Assembly: GCA_037446395.1 (NCBI GenBank)
Contig: JBBIIP010000013.1
Location: 12,234-76,233, forward strand
Source of the DNA: JAAYJT01 sp037446395
GTDB lineage: Bacteria; Bacteroidota; Bacteroidia; Bacteroidales; JAAYJT01
DNA: 64,000 nucleotides
Direction of reading: 5' to 3'
A program made the position numbers and the translations under genes. Of this stretch, positions 25,319 to 32,642 are shown in pieces. Each line of letters opens with the position of its first letter. Positions within the stretch are counted from its first letter, which is position 1. The notes beneath the pieces were generated by a model. It made no database searches. It was not told where the DNA came from and saw only the letters and a program-made list of their open reading frames with translations.

Positions 25319-27472
25319 TTATTGAAGATCTTTTACAATCTCAATCACCTCTGGCAGATCCATGCCAATTCTCTTCAAGTGTTCAATAGTTGGGATTCCA
25401 TTTTTGGTCCAGCCGCGGCGTTCATAAACCGCATCGAGCAATTTCTCATATCGTTCTTCGCGATACCTGCGTGTGGCTGCCATTTTTTCCTGCAGGTTCA
25501 TTTCTGCCGGGTTCAGCCCCATGAGTTCGATGAGTTGCTTGTCATAGCGTTCCTGGCGACTCAGATATTCCTCTTCGGTTACCGGGCCTGCCGCGCGATA
25601 GGGTTGGGCATCATGTTTGCGTAACCCATAACCCCGGCGGATATTGAAAACACGCTGGAAGTTGTAAACCCGCTCGCTTTGGCGTATCATTTCGTGTTTG
25701 TCGAATTCCTTACCTGTAACGGCTTTGTAGATTGTTACATAATTGTCAACATGCTCAGGTACTTTGGCGGGCTCATCGCTCAGTGCATTGGTTTCGGGCT
25801 CCACATCGTTCCACGGGAGTTTACACAGTCCTTGAAGTCCGAACCAAGTTCGGAACATGGGAAAATAGTGTAGCGCTTCGGCTTTGTTTTCGAAAGTCGG
25901 AATCTGGTTGTTTACCATATCCATAAAAATAAGCCAGGCTTCGTCGTGTTGAGGGCCTTTGTTAGTCATTGCATAGCCCCCCTGCTGGGCCAAAGATTCT
26001 TTAGAAATATACTGCGAATATTCCAGCCCTTTGTTTTCCATGGCAATATCGAAAAGGAAATTAGGGTCGCCCCAGCCTTTTTCGATAAACATTTCTTTGA
26101 GTTTGCGAACACCTAGACCGGCCATTTTTCCGAACCCTTCGCCGCGTGCCAGCTGATGTAGCAATTCCATGGCTCCGTCGGCATTGCCAAAGTTAAGTTT
26201 CAGACCTCCGGTTCTTTCTTCGTTGAGAACACCGGCTTCGTAACACTCCATAAGAAAACCGAGAATAGTTCCCCAGGATATTGTGCAAATGCCATAAGTG
26301 TCGCAATAGAAATTTGCTTCGATTGTGAAGTCGGGATTAAAGATTCCCGCACAGGATCCCAACGAAGCGGCGGTTTCGTATTCAGGGCCATCCACGAGCA
26401 CAACTTCATCTTTGTATGGGCCGGTTCTTATCGTATAATTATCAATACCTTTTGTACAGGACATATTGCACCCGATCCAGCATCCATCGGGAACACCCTG
26501 CGTGAATCTTTCTTTGTAAACATTTGAGTGAACTTTTGAGGCATCGGTGTGGCTACCAAACTTGAAGTTGTTTGTTGGCAGCAAATCATAATCATTCATA
26601 ATATTTGTGAGGTGGGCAGTGCCTTTTGAACGCATTTCGGCCTGGCTGTCGTCGAGTTCGCGCATCTCGCGGTTGAACCGCCGCCCGCGCTCCATGATAG
26701 CCTCCAAATCAATCACACCGTTAAGGTTTCCTTTCACTCCATTGATCTTGGCAACCAATGCTTTCACTTTTTTATTGCGCAGCACCGTGCCGATTCCACC
26801 TCGTCCGGCTTGCTTTAGCCGCACTTTTTTGCGTTTCACATCATAGAAAGAAAAGTTCAGCATTCCGATGAGGCTCGTTTCGGCTGCACTCCCGGTCGAA
26901 ACGACTGAAATGTTTTTTTTATCTTTCTCATCAGCAGCAAAAATTTCGGTCAGGGTTTCAGCCAGGTGGTGGCTGTCAACCAAAGTATAGGGCGCTTCGT
27001 AGATTTCAACCACTTCGCGTGTTTCGTCGATCAGCACAATCACGTCCTTGTTGCTTTTGCCTTGAAGTTCGAGCGAGTCGAAGCCGGAAAATTTCAAAAA
27101 TGGGCCAAAATAGCCGCCTACATTGCTGTCAATCACAATATCTGTTTGTGGCGAGATGGTCACCACCAGCGATTTTCCGGTTCCGGAGTATTGTGTTATC
27201 CCACAAATGGGCCCGGTATTGATTACAATTTCGTTTTCCGGATCGTTCCATTTGGTATCGGGTTTGGTTGCGTCCCATAACAGCTTCAATCCAAAGCCTT
27301 TGCCTCCGGTGAATGTTTCTTTCATTAAATCCGAAACTGGTTTTTCACAGATTTCACGGTTCGAGAGGTTTATATACAGGGTGCGGTTGTTGTAACCTTT
27401 TTGGATCGGGGCCCATGTATATTTGTATTGCTTAAGAAGTTTGTGGCTGTTTTTGATTTCTTCTGTATTCAT
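25319..27472 (-). CDS. aor: Tungsten aldehyde:ferredoxin oxidoreductase family enzyme
   Basis: The 717-residue protein belongs to the AOR family of tungstopterin enzymes that oxidise aldehydes to acids, or reduce acids, with ferredoxin. The first domain has FTGGKGFGLKLLWDATKP near residue 54 and SNVGGYFGPFLKFSGFDSLELQGKS near residue 117, typical pterin-binding sequence. Cluster cysteines are Cys331, 335 and 339 (CWIGCNMSC) and Cys550 (GLCKLPW). The first spacing is CxxxC, whereas P. furiosus AOR has CxxC. It is about 100 residues longer than that enzyme, mainly at the two ends. No signal peptide is seen, so it is cytoplasmic. Benzoyl-CoA reductase BamB is a related alternative, but no other bam genes are present apart from Hdr-like ones. 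Confidence 0.9.
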   Translation of the reverse strand: MNTEEIKNSHKLLKQYKYTWAPIQKGYNNRTLYINLSNREICEKPVSDLMKETFTGGKGFGLKLLWDATKPDTKWNDPENEIVINTGPICGITQYSGTGKSLVVTISPQTDIVIDSNVGGYFGPFLKFSGFDSLELQGKSNKDVIVLIDETREVVEIYEAPYTLVDSHHLAETLTEIFAADEKDKKNISVVSTGSAAETSLIGMLNFSFYDVKRKKVRLKQAGRGGIGTVLRNKKVKALVAKINGVKGNLNGVIDLEAIMERGRRFNREMRELDDSQAEMRSKGTAHLTNIMNDYDLLPTNNFKFGSHTDASKVHSNVYKERFTQGVPDGCWIGCNMSCTKGIDNYTIRTGPYKDEVVLVDGPEYETAASLGSCAGIFNPDFTIEANFYCDTYGICTISWGTILGFLMECYEAGVLNEERTGGLKLNFGNADGAMELLHQLARGEGFGKMAGLGVRKLKEMFIEKGWGDPNFLFDIAMENKGLEYSQYISKESLAQQGGYAMTNKGPQHDEAWLIFMDMVNNQIPTFENKAEALHYFPMFRTWFGLQGLCKLPWNDVEPETNALSDEPAKVPEHVDNYVTIYKAVTGKEFDKHEMIRQSERVYNFQRVFNIRRGYGLRKHDAQPYRAAGPVTEEEYLSRQERYDKQLIELMGLNPAEMNLQEKMAATRRYREERYEKLLDAVYERRGWTKNGIPTIEHLKRIGMDLPEVIEIVKDLQ

Positions 27473-27499
27473 GGAAATGGTGATTGTGTTGTTTTATCA

Positions 27500-27517
27500 T
27501 TGTGAAAAGATTCACAA
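27500..27517. promoter_or_regulatory. Perfect CRP/FNR-type palindrome at the AOR start region
   Basis: The sequence TTGTGAAAAGATTCACAA is a perfect TGTGA-N6-TCACA inverted repeat, the form bound by CRP/FNR-family regulators. It overlaps the downstream edge of the -7 box and the expected transcription start of the AOR gene, a position that suggests repression. Confidence 0.55.
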
Positions 27518-27522
27518 AAGTA
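27515..27522 (-). promoter_or_regulatory. Putative -7 box of the aor-wtpA unit
   Basis: The minus strand reads TACTTTTG, matching TAnnTTTG, 43 bases upstream of the AOR start codon. Confidence 0.5.
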
Positions 27523-27650
27523 GAAAGATTTTTCGACCATACAGGGGTTTGCTTTTTGCGAAATTCTATCTCAAATATTTTTTCTGAGATTAGATTGACA
27601 AAACAAGCGAAGTTGTTGTAATTTTACTCAATAATTTAAAACTTCCTGAC

Positions 27651-28145
27651 ATGAATGAGAACCAAAAAGCCAGCGACATCTGTTGCCCTGAATTTAACCC
27701 CGTTCTATATGAAGGCAAAACCCATGTGTGGGAGAACAAGCTGTTTGTTATGGATTCTATTCCGGCATTCTTTCACATGCCGCTACCCAACAAGATAGAC
27801 AAAATGATGGGCAGAATGATTGACCAAATTCGTACTGCCAATGCAGAACCTCCGGTGGACGATTTTCTTGTTCTCACTAAAGACTGTTCGTTGTGGCGAT
27901 CCGATTTCTATTTTACGGTTACAAAAGAAATTCCCGAAGCAAAAAATGCTCGAATCAGTGGAACTTTTATCAGTAAGGTTTACGATGGGCCGTACCGCGA
28001 AATCCCGAAATACCTTAAACAGGCCAGGCAAGCCGTTGAAGTTTTAGGGCATAAGGCTGGAGATTTCTATATCTACTACACCACTTGCCCAAAATGTGCA
28101 AAAAAGTACGGCCATAACTACATGGTGGTTTTTGTCGCGATTTAA
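27651..28145 (+). CDS. Conserved protein of GyrI-like fold with C-terminal CxxC
   Basis: The 164-residue protein has no signal peptide. The arrangement VLTKDCSLWRSDFYFTVTKEIPEAKNARISGTFISKVYDGPYREIPKYLKQARQAVE resembles GyrI-like small-molecule-binding proteins, with the FxxxVYxGPYxxxP pattern near residue 105. It ends with TTCPKCAKKYGHNYMVVFVAI, where CxxC could hold a metal. It is divergent from the AOR gene, separated by about 180 bases that contain the AOR promoter. A regulatory or hydrolase role is possible but not shown. Confidence 0.6.
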   Translation: MNENQKASDICCPEFNPVLYEGKTHVWENKLFVMDSIPAFFHMPLPNKIDKMMGRMIDQIRTANAEPPVDDFLVLTKDCSLWRSDFYFTVTKEIPEAKNARISGTFISKVYDGPYREIPKYLKQARQAVEVLGHKAGDFYIYYTTCPKCAKKYGHNYMVVFVAI

Positions 28146-28247
28146 TTCTTCGTTAACTTTTTTATAGAATTCAATTGCTTGGATTTTTATCTGCACGGTG
28201 AGGAGAGGAACCCAACCATGCGTTTCTATGTGAAGTAATTAAGTAAG

Positions 28248-29279
28248 ATGCCACTCAGAAAATCATCTGAAATAGCAAATACACCCTGTACGGTTCGGCT
28301 TGGTGTTGAGGCCATGAAAGCGAAATCAGCGATGAACCAATACGGCCGCAAGGGAATCCCCTTTCTGTTCGTACTCGATTTTCTGATGCAGCGTCCGGTT
28401 GTGATTCCTCATAACCAGGTAGACAACACAAAGCTGCTTTTCGACATACACGGTATTAATAATTTTCAAACTCCTGAATTTGAAATTACCCGTCCCGTTC
28501 TTTTTAGAAAAAATCCGTCAACATTCGAATACTACAAATCGGCATTCGACCTTGTCAAGGCCAATCTGATGGTTGGAAATTCCTACTTGCTCAACCTCAC
28601 AATGCCCACCGCCATCGAAACCAACCTTACTCTCAAGGAAATTTTTTATAGAAGTGAGGCACCCTTCCGGTTGTGGTTTCAGGATCGTTTTGTCGTATTC
28701 TCACCCGAAATGTTTGTCAAAATTTCTGATCACCGCATCGAATCACACCCGATGAAAGGAACCATTGATGCAGCATTGCCGGATGCAGGATTCAAACTTC
28801 TTTCTGACCCTAAAGAAACAGCTGAACACAGCACTATTGTAGACCTGATTCGCAACGACCTGAGCCGGATTGCACAACATGTCAGGGTCGAACGGTTTAG
28901 GTATATCACAGAAATTCAAACACAGAACAAGAAACTATTACAGGCAAGCTCTTGCATTGCAGGGGACTTGGAAAGCAACTATTGTGATAAGATTGGCGAT
29001 ATCATTTTCAGCCTTCTTCCGGCAGGTAGCATCAGTGGGGCGCCCAAGAAAAAAACAGTAGAAATCATTCTCGAAGCCGAAAAATATGACCGCGGCTACT
29101 ACACCGGAGTTTTTGGTTATTTTGATGGCCAAAACCTTGATAGTGGCGTGATGATCAGGTTTATCGAAAATATCACCGGGCAGCTGTGGTACAAAAGTGG
29201 AGGTGGAATCACGGTGAATAGTAATTGCGAAAGCGAATACCAGGAAATGATAGACAAAGTATATGTGCCTTTTGTTTGA
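28248..29279 (+). CDS. pabB: Aminodeoxychorismate synthase component I, short form
   Basis: The 343-residue enzyme adds ammonia to chorismate to make aminodeoxychorismate for p-aminobenzoate and folate. It has the chorismate-binding domain: HPMKGTIDA near residue 167 (the PIKGT motif with Met for Ile), LIRNDLSRIA near residue 203, SLLPAGSISGAPKKKTVEII near residue 256, and YYTGVFGYFDG. The N-terminal accessory domain of E. coli PabB is mostly absent, as in other short Bacteroidota forms. Its 3' end overlaps pabC by 17 bases. Confidence 0.93.
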   Translation: MPLRKSSEIANTPCTVRLGVEAMKAKSAMNQYGRKGIPFLFVLDFLMQRPVVIPHNQVDNTKLLFDIHGINNFQTPEFEITRPVLFRKNPSTFEYYKSAFDLVKANLMVGNSYLLNLTMPTAIETNLTLKEIFYRSEAPFRLWFQDRFVVFSPEMFVKISDHRIESHPMKGTIDAALPDAGFKLLSDPKETAEHSTIVDLIRNDLSRIAQHVRVERFRYITEIQTQNKKLLQASSCIAGDLESNYCDKIGDIIFSLLPAGSISGAPKKKTVEIILEAEKYDRGYYTGVFGYFDGQNLDSGVMIRFIENITGQLWYKSGGGITVNSNCESEYQEMIDKVYVPFV

Positions 29280-29931
29280 AACCATCAGGATTGAAAATGG
29301 CAAGCCGGTTAATCTGTTTTGGCATCAGTGCAGGATGGATCAAACCTGCCGGCAGCTGTTTGGTGAAAATGCGACATTTAACCTGGGTAAGGAACTTAGG
29401 ATTCCTCTATCAGCTAAAAAAACGGTCCATAAATGCCGCATCACCTATGATCGCCATATTTTAAATGTCGAATTTATCCCCTATCAGATGCCGATTATTC
29501 GCTCGCTCAAACTCGTTGAGGCAGGCCAACTGGATTATAGCCATAAGTTTCTTGACCGCAGTGCCATCAACAAACTTTTCGAAAAACGCGGCGGCTGCGA
29601 TGATGTAATCTTGGTAAAAAACGGCTTGATTTCGGACACAAGTTTTTGCAATGTGGTATTCGAAGCCGGGGAAAAGCTGGTAACGCCGACCGAGCCCTTA
29701 TTGAAGGGGGTTCGCAGGGCTTCGTTAATAGCTGCCGGTGTTATTTCCGAAGCCCCTGTTCGGGTTGATGCCCTTAGCGAATTCAAGCAATTGTTTTTAA
29801 TAAATGCCATGATTGGCCTCGGGGATCTGCCTCCCATATCAATAAATAATATTTCTGTGGGCGATTATCAAAATTCATCTAATTTTGAACCCGGGCTACT
29901 TTTAGCAAATCCACCTGAAACTCGAAACTGA
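29263..29931 (+). CDS. pabC: Aminodeoxychorismate lyase
   Basis: The 222-residue class-IV PLP enzyme cleaves aminodeoxychorismate to p-aminobenzoate and pyruvate. The N-terminus MCLLFETIRIENGKPVNLFWHQCRM is typical. The likely PLP Lys is Lys95 in SHKFLDRSAINK, followed by CDDVILVKNGLISDTSFCNVVF, the cofactor-phosphate region. Overlap with pabB suggests coupled synthesis of two steps of one pathway. It is somewhat shorter than the E. coli enzyme. Confidence 0.88.
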   Translation: MCLLFETIRIENGKPVNLFWHQCRMDQTCRQLFGENATFNLGKELRIPLSAKKTVHKCRITYDRHILNVEFIPYQMPIIRSLKLVEAGQLDYSHKFLDRSAINKLFEKRGGCDDVILVKNGLISDTSFCNVVFEAGEKLVTPTEPLLKGVRRASLIAAGVISEAPVRVDALSEFKQLFLINAMIGLGDLPPISINNISVGDYQNSSNFEPGLLLANPPETRN

Positions 29932-29953
29932 ACCCCACTAAACTGAACCTGCC

Positions 29954-31462
29954 ATGCTCGATATTCAAAAAAAATTATCCAAAACATTTTTTGCCATTCT
30001 TGCCCTGCCTGCAACTGCGGTGGGATTTGCCCTTTCCACACAAATTGCTGCACTGAGCTGGATTTTATCGAAAAAATACGGACTCGAAATCCATGAGGTT
30101 GCTTTCGTATGGCTTGCCGGCCCTGTTGCTGGTATTTTCGGACAGGTGATTGTTGGCCTGATCAGCGATAATGTTTGGTTTATGGGCGGGCGCCGCCGGC
30201 CCTTTATCATAATCGGCGGAATTGTGAGCGCAATTGCGTTCCTTGCTCTTCCATACATTCAGGAGATCTCGAAAATAACCGGGATAGCCGATATTACGAT
30301 CATTGCATCTTTGATCGCACTTTTTCTCGATCTATCAGTGAATGTTACATTTAACCCTGCCCGTTCAATTATCGCCGATTTGACTCCCGAAGGGAAAGCC
30401 CGAACCAAAGGATATGTGTGGATGCAGATCATTTCAGGCTTTTTTGGAGTGCTGGCTTATTTTCTCTCGATGGTTTTTGGCAATGAGGCGTTATTGTATA
30501 TTGCCGCTGTTCTGGTATTGATAACTGCTGTTTTTCCCATTCTGCTGGTCGAGGAAGCCAGGAACCTGAATGCTGGTCAAACCATGACGCACGAAAAGTT
30601 TGGAGTTTGGCAGATCGTCAAAGAAATTTTTCCTCTTTATGGATTTCTGGTTTTCGGGGTATTCAGCGTGTTTAATCATTTTTTTGAGAGCCCTTCCTGG
30701 GTTCACAACCTCATCCTGATTTCGGCTTTGATTTATTCGGCGATAATTGGAGCAATCAGCATTTTCAGCGGATTAAAAAAACCATCAAACAGCAATGAAT
30801 TTCACAAAATTATGCTCGCCCATGCTTTCACCTGGGTAGCTTTCCAAAGCATGTTTGTAATGTCGGGTTTTTTTATCGAAAAAAGAATACTCCCAAACAG
30901 TGAACTCTCGGGCATACTAGCCAATTGGTTTGCCGAGCAACTCACCGGGACTACTCAAACCGCAAATGCATCTATCGGGAACATTGTTTCGCTAGGGTTT
31001 CTTATCCTGAATTTTGTGGGGGCTATCTTCCCGCTTGCTTTGCAAGCCATCGCCAAACGAATCGGCCGGGTTCGTACTTACATCTTTGCGCTTTCGTTTT
31101 CGGCCATAGGATATTTTTATATTGCCTTTCTGGGAAAATTTGAATTAGATTTTTATTTTGGAATGTTGTTGGCCGGAATTGGCTGGTCCGCGGTCATCTC
31201 AATCGTTTTTGCCATTATGAGCGAGCGGGTGAATCCACTGAAAATGGGACTTTTCATGGGTGTGTTCAATCTGGCGGTTGTTCTTCCGCAAATGATGAGC
31301 AACGGGGTGGCCAATGTGATCAAGCAAACCGGTAATTACCAGTTGCTTTATATTTTGTGCGGATTATTCGTTACAACCTCTGTTATCTTCTGGATATTCG
31401 TGCGGGAACCCGAAGCCACCATCAGCTCCAAAGGAATAAAAATAGACAAGTCCGGTCATTAA
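29954..31462 (+). CDS. Major facilitator sugar transporter of the SLC45/sucrose-type group
   Basis: The 502-residue protein has about 12 hydrophobic segments. The motif MGGRRRPFIIIGG near residue 76 matches the loop motif of sucrose-type and maltose-type transporters (SLC45 and glycoside-pentoside-hexuronide relatives). Others are SVNVTFNPARSIIADLTPEGKARTKGYVWMQ near residue 130 and a MSERVNPLKMGLFMGVFN region near residue 417. It probably brings in a disaccharide with protons or Na+. It follows pabC by 22 bases, perhaps in one transcript although unrelated in function. Confidence 0.82.
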   Translation: MLDIQKKLSKTFFAILALPATAVGFALSTQIAALSWILSKKYGLEIHEVAFVWLAGPVAGIFGQVIVGLISDNVWFMGGRRRPFIIIGGIVSAIAFLALPYIQEISKITGIADITIIASLIALFLDLSVNVTFNPARSIIADLTPEGKARTKGYVWMQIISGFFGVLAYFLSMVFGNEALLYIAAVLVLITAVFPILLVEEARNLNAGQTMTHEKFGVWQIVKEIFPLYGFLVFGVFSVFNHFFESPSWVHNLILISALIYSAIIGAISIFSGLKKPSNSNEFHKIMLAHAFTWVAFQSMFVMSGFFIEKRILPNSELSGILANWFAEQLTGTTQTANASIGNIVSLGFLILNFVGAIFPLALQAIAKRIGRVRTYIFALSFSAIGYFYIAFLGKFELDFYFGMLLAGIGWSAVISIVFAIMSERVNPLKMGLFMGVFNLAVVLPQMMSNGVANVIKQTGNYQLLYILCGLFVTTSVIFWIFVREPEATISSKGIKIDKSGH

Positions 31463-31531
31463 TTGCTTCAGGGTAGGAGCTTGAGGCGATTATCGGAGCC
31501 GCCGGGAGATAAACCAAATTTTATGCGTTTG

Positions 31532-32113
31532 CTATGAAAATGGTTTCATCAGCCAGTTGTGTATTATGCCTGTTCCGTGTGGCGTTAGGATTGATTCCGG
31601 ATGAAACTGCACTCCATATGTGGGGTGTGCGCAGTGTTGCAATGCCATAATGTTTTCATTTTCATCAAATGCAGTCGCGATCAGATCGTTTGTGAGAGAG
31701 GCTGGATCAACCACCCAGGAATGATAGCGGCCAACCGTCATTTCTGATTGAAAACCAGAAAAAATGCCTCCAGGTTGGGTTCTGATCTCGATTCTGCACT
31801 TTATCCCATGAATAGGATGCGGCAAAAGTTTGAGGCTGGCTCCAAACACTTCGGCGATGGCCTGATGACCAAGACAAACTCCTAAAATAGCCTTTTTCCC
31901 CGACCAAAATTTTATCGCATGTTTGGTGATTCCTGCTTCAGAAGGTAAACCCGGGCCGGGCGAAAATAGCAAATGACTATAGGCTGCGCAGTCCCCAACC
32001 TGCAACTGATCATTTGAAACCACTTTGTAATCGCAAATTCCTGATTCCCTGAGTATTTGAACCAGGTTCCATGTGAATGAGTCATAATTGTCAATTAGCA
32101 AAACCTTAACCAT
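31532..32113 (-). CDS. pabA: Aminodeoxychorismate/anthranilate synthase glutamine amidotransferase
   Basis: The 193-residue class-I amidotransferase releases ammonia from glutamine for PabB. The catalytic triad is visible: Cys80 in LGVCLGHQAI and His171/Glu173 in VQFHPESIL. The N-terminus VLLIDNYDSFTWNLV and LFSPGPGLPSEAG are standard. It could also serve anthranilate synthase (TrpG), but proximity to pabB and pabC points to folate. It is convergent with the transporter gene and divergent from ridA. Confidence 0.9.
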   Translation of the reverse strand: MVKVLLIDNYDSFTWNLVQILRESGICDYKVVSNDQLQVGDCAAYSHLLFSPGPGLPSEAGITKHAIKFWSGKKAILGVCLGHQAIAEVFGASLKLLPHPIHGIKCRIEIRTQPGGIFSGFQSEMTVGRYHSWVVDPASLTNDLIATAFDENENIMALQHCAHPTYGVQFHPESILTPHGTGIIHNWLMKPFS

Positions 32114-32131
32114 ACCTGAATTTTAACACAT

Positions 32132-32139
32132 CAAACCTA
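32132..32139 (-). promoter_or_regulatory. Putative -7 box of pabA
   Basis: The minus strand reads TAGGTTTG, matching TAnnTTTG, 19 bases upstream of the pabA start, implying a short leader. Confidence 0.4.
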
Positions 32140-32170
32140 AGAATTTTTTAAATGCACTGTTGACTTTCCA

Positions 32171-32178
32171 TAACTTTG
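32171..32178 (+). promoter_or_regulatory. Putative -7 box of ridA
   Basis: TAACTTTG matches TAnnTTTG, 48 bases upstream of the ridA start. Confidence 0.5.
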
Positions 32179-32225
32179 GCAAAAATTATGTCTAATTTGT
32201 TTTTTCAATCCACAAAAACCGAGTT

Positions 32226-32603
32226 ATGAAAAAAATTATCACCACAGCACTTGCTCCCAAGGCCATTGGCCCTTATAGTCAGGCTGTTGAAACCCACGGG
32301 TTTCTTTTTATCTCAGGACAGATTCCCATTGATCCCACCACAGGCAAAATCGTTGATGGCGGCGTCAGGGAGCAAACCGCCCAGGTAATGAAAAACATTG
32401 GTGCCATACTCGAAGCAGCCGGGTACAGCTATGGTGATGTGGTAAAAAGCACCTGCCTGCTCAGCTCCATGGATGATTTTTCGATAGTGAATGAAATTTA
32501 TGGCAGTTACTATCAGAGCGAACCACCAGCGCGGGCGGCCTATGCCGTTGCAAAGCTCCCACTCGGAGTAATGATAGAGATAGAAACCATTGCAAGTAAA
32601 TAA
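32226..32603 (+). CDS. ridA: RidA enamine/imine deaminase
   Basis: The 125-residue protein hydrolyses reactive 2-aminoacrylate and other enamines made by PLP enzymes. It has APKAIGPYSQAVETHGFLFISGQIPIDPTTG near residue 10, the active-site Arg in SEPPARAAYAVAKLP near residue 104, and Glu in VMIEIETIA at the end. All are family hallmarks. It is separated from dpp11 by 39 bases, so the two may share a transcript. Confidence 0.95.
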   Translation: MKKIITTALAPKAIGPYSQAVETHGFLFISGQIPIDPTTGKIVDGGVREQTAQVMKNIGAILEAAGYSYGDVVKSTCLLSSMDDFSIVNEIYGSYYQSEPPARAAYAVAKLPLGVMIEIETIASK

Positions 32604-32642
32604 CTGATAAACAGCATAATATTCATCACTCAATCCTTTAAA

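Noticed and set aside
25319..27472. The AOR gene as BamB of a class II benzoyl-CoA reductase
   Set aside because: Hdr-like genes are near, but no clear BamC, BamG, BamH or BamI genes are seen, and the family position cannot be decided here.
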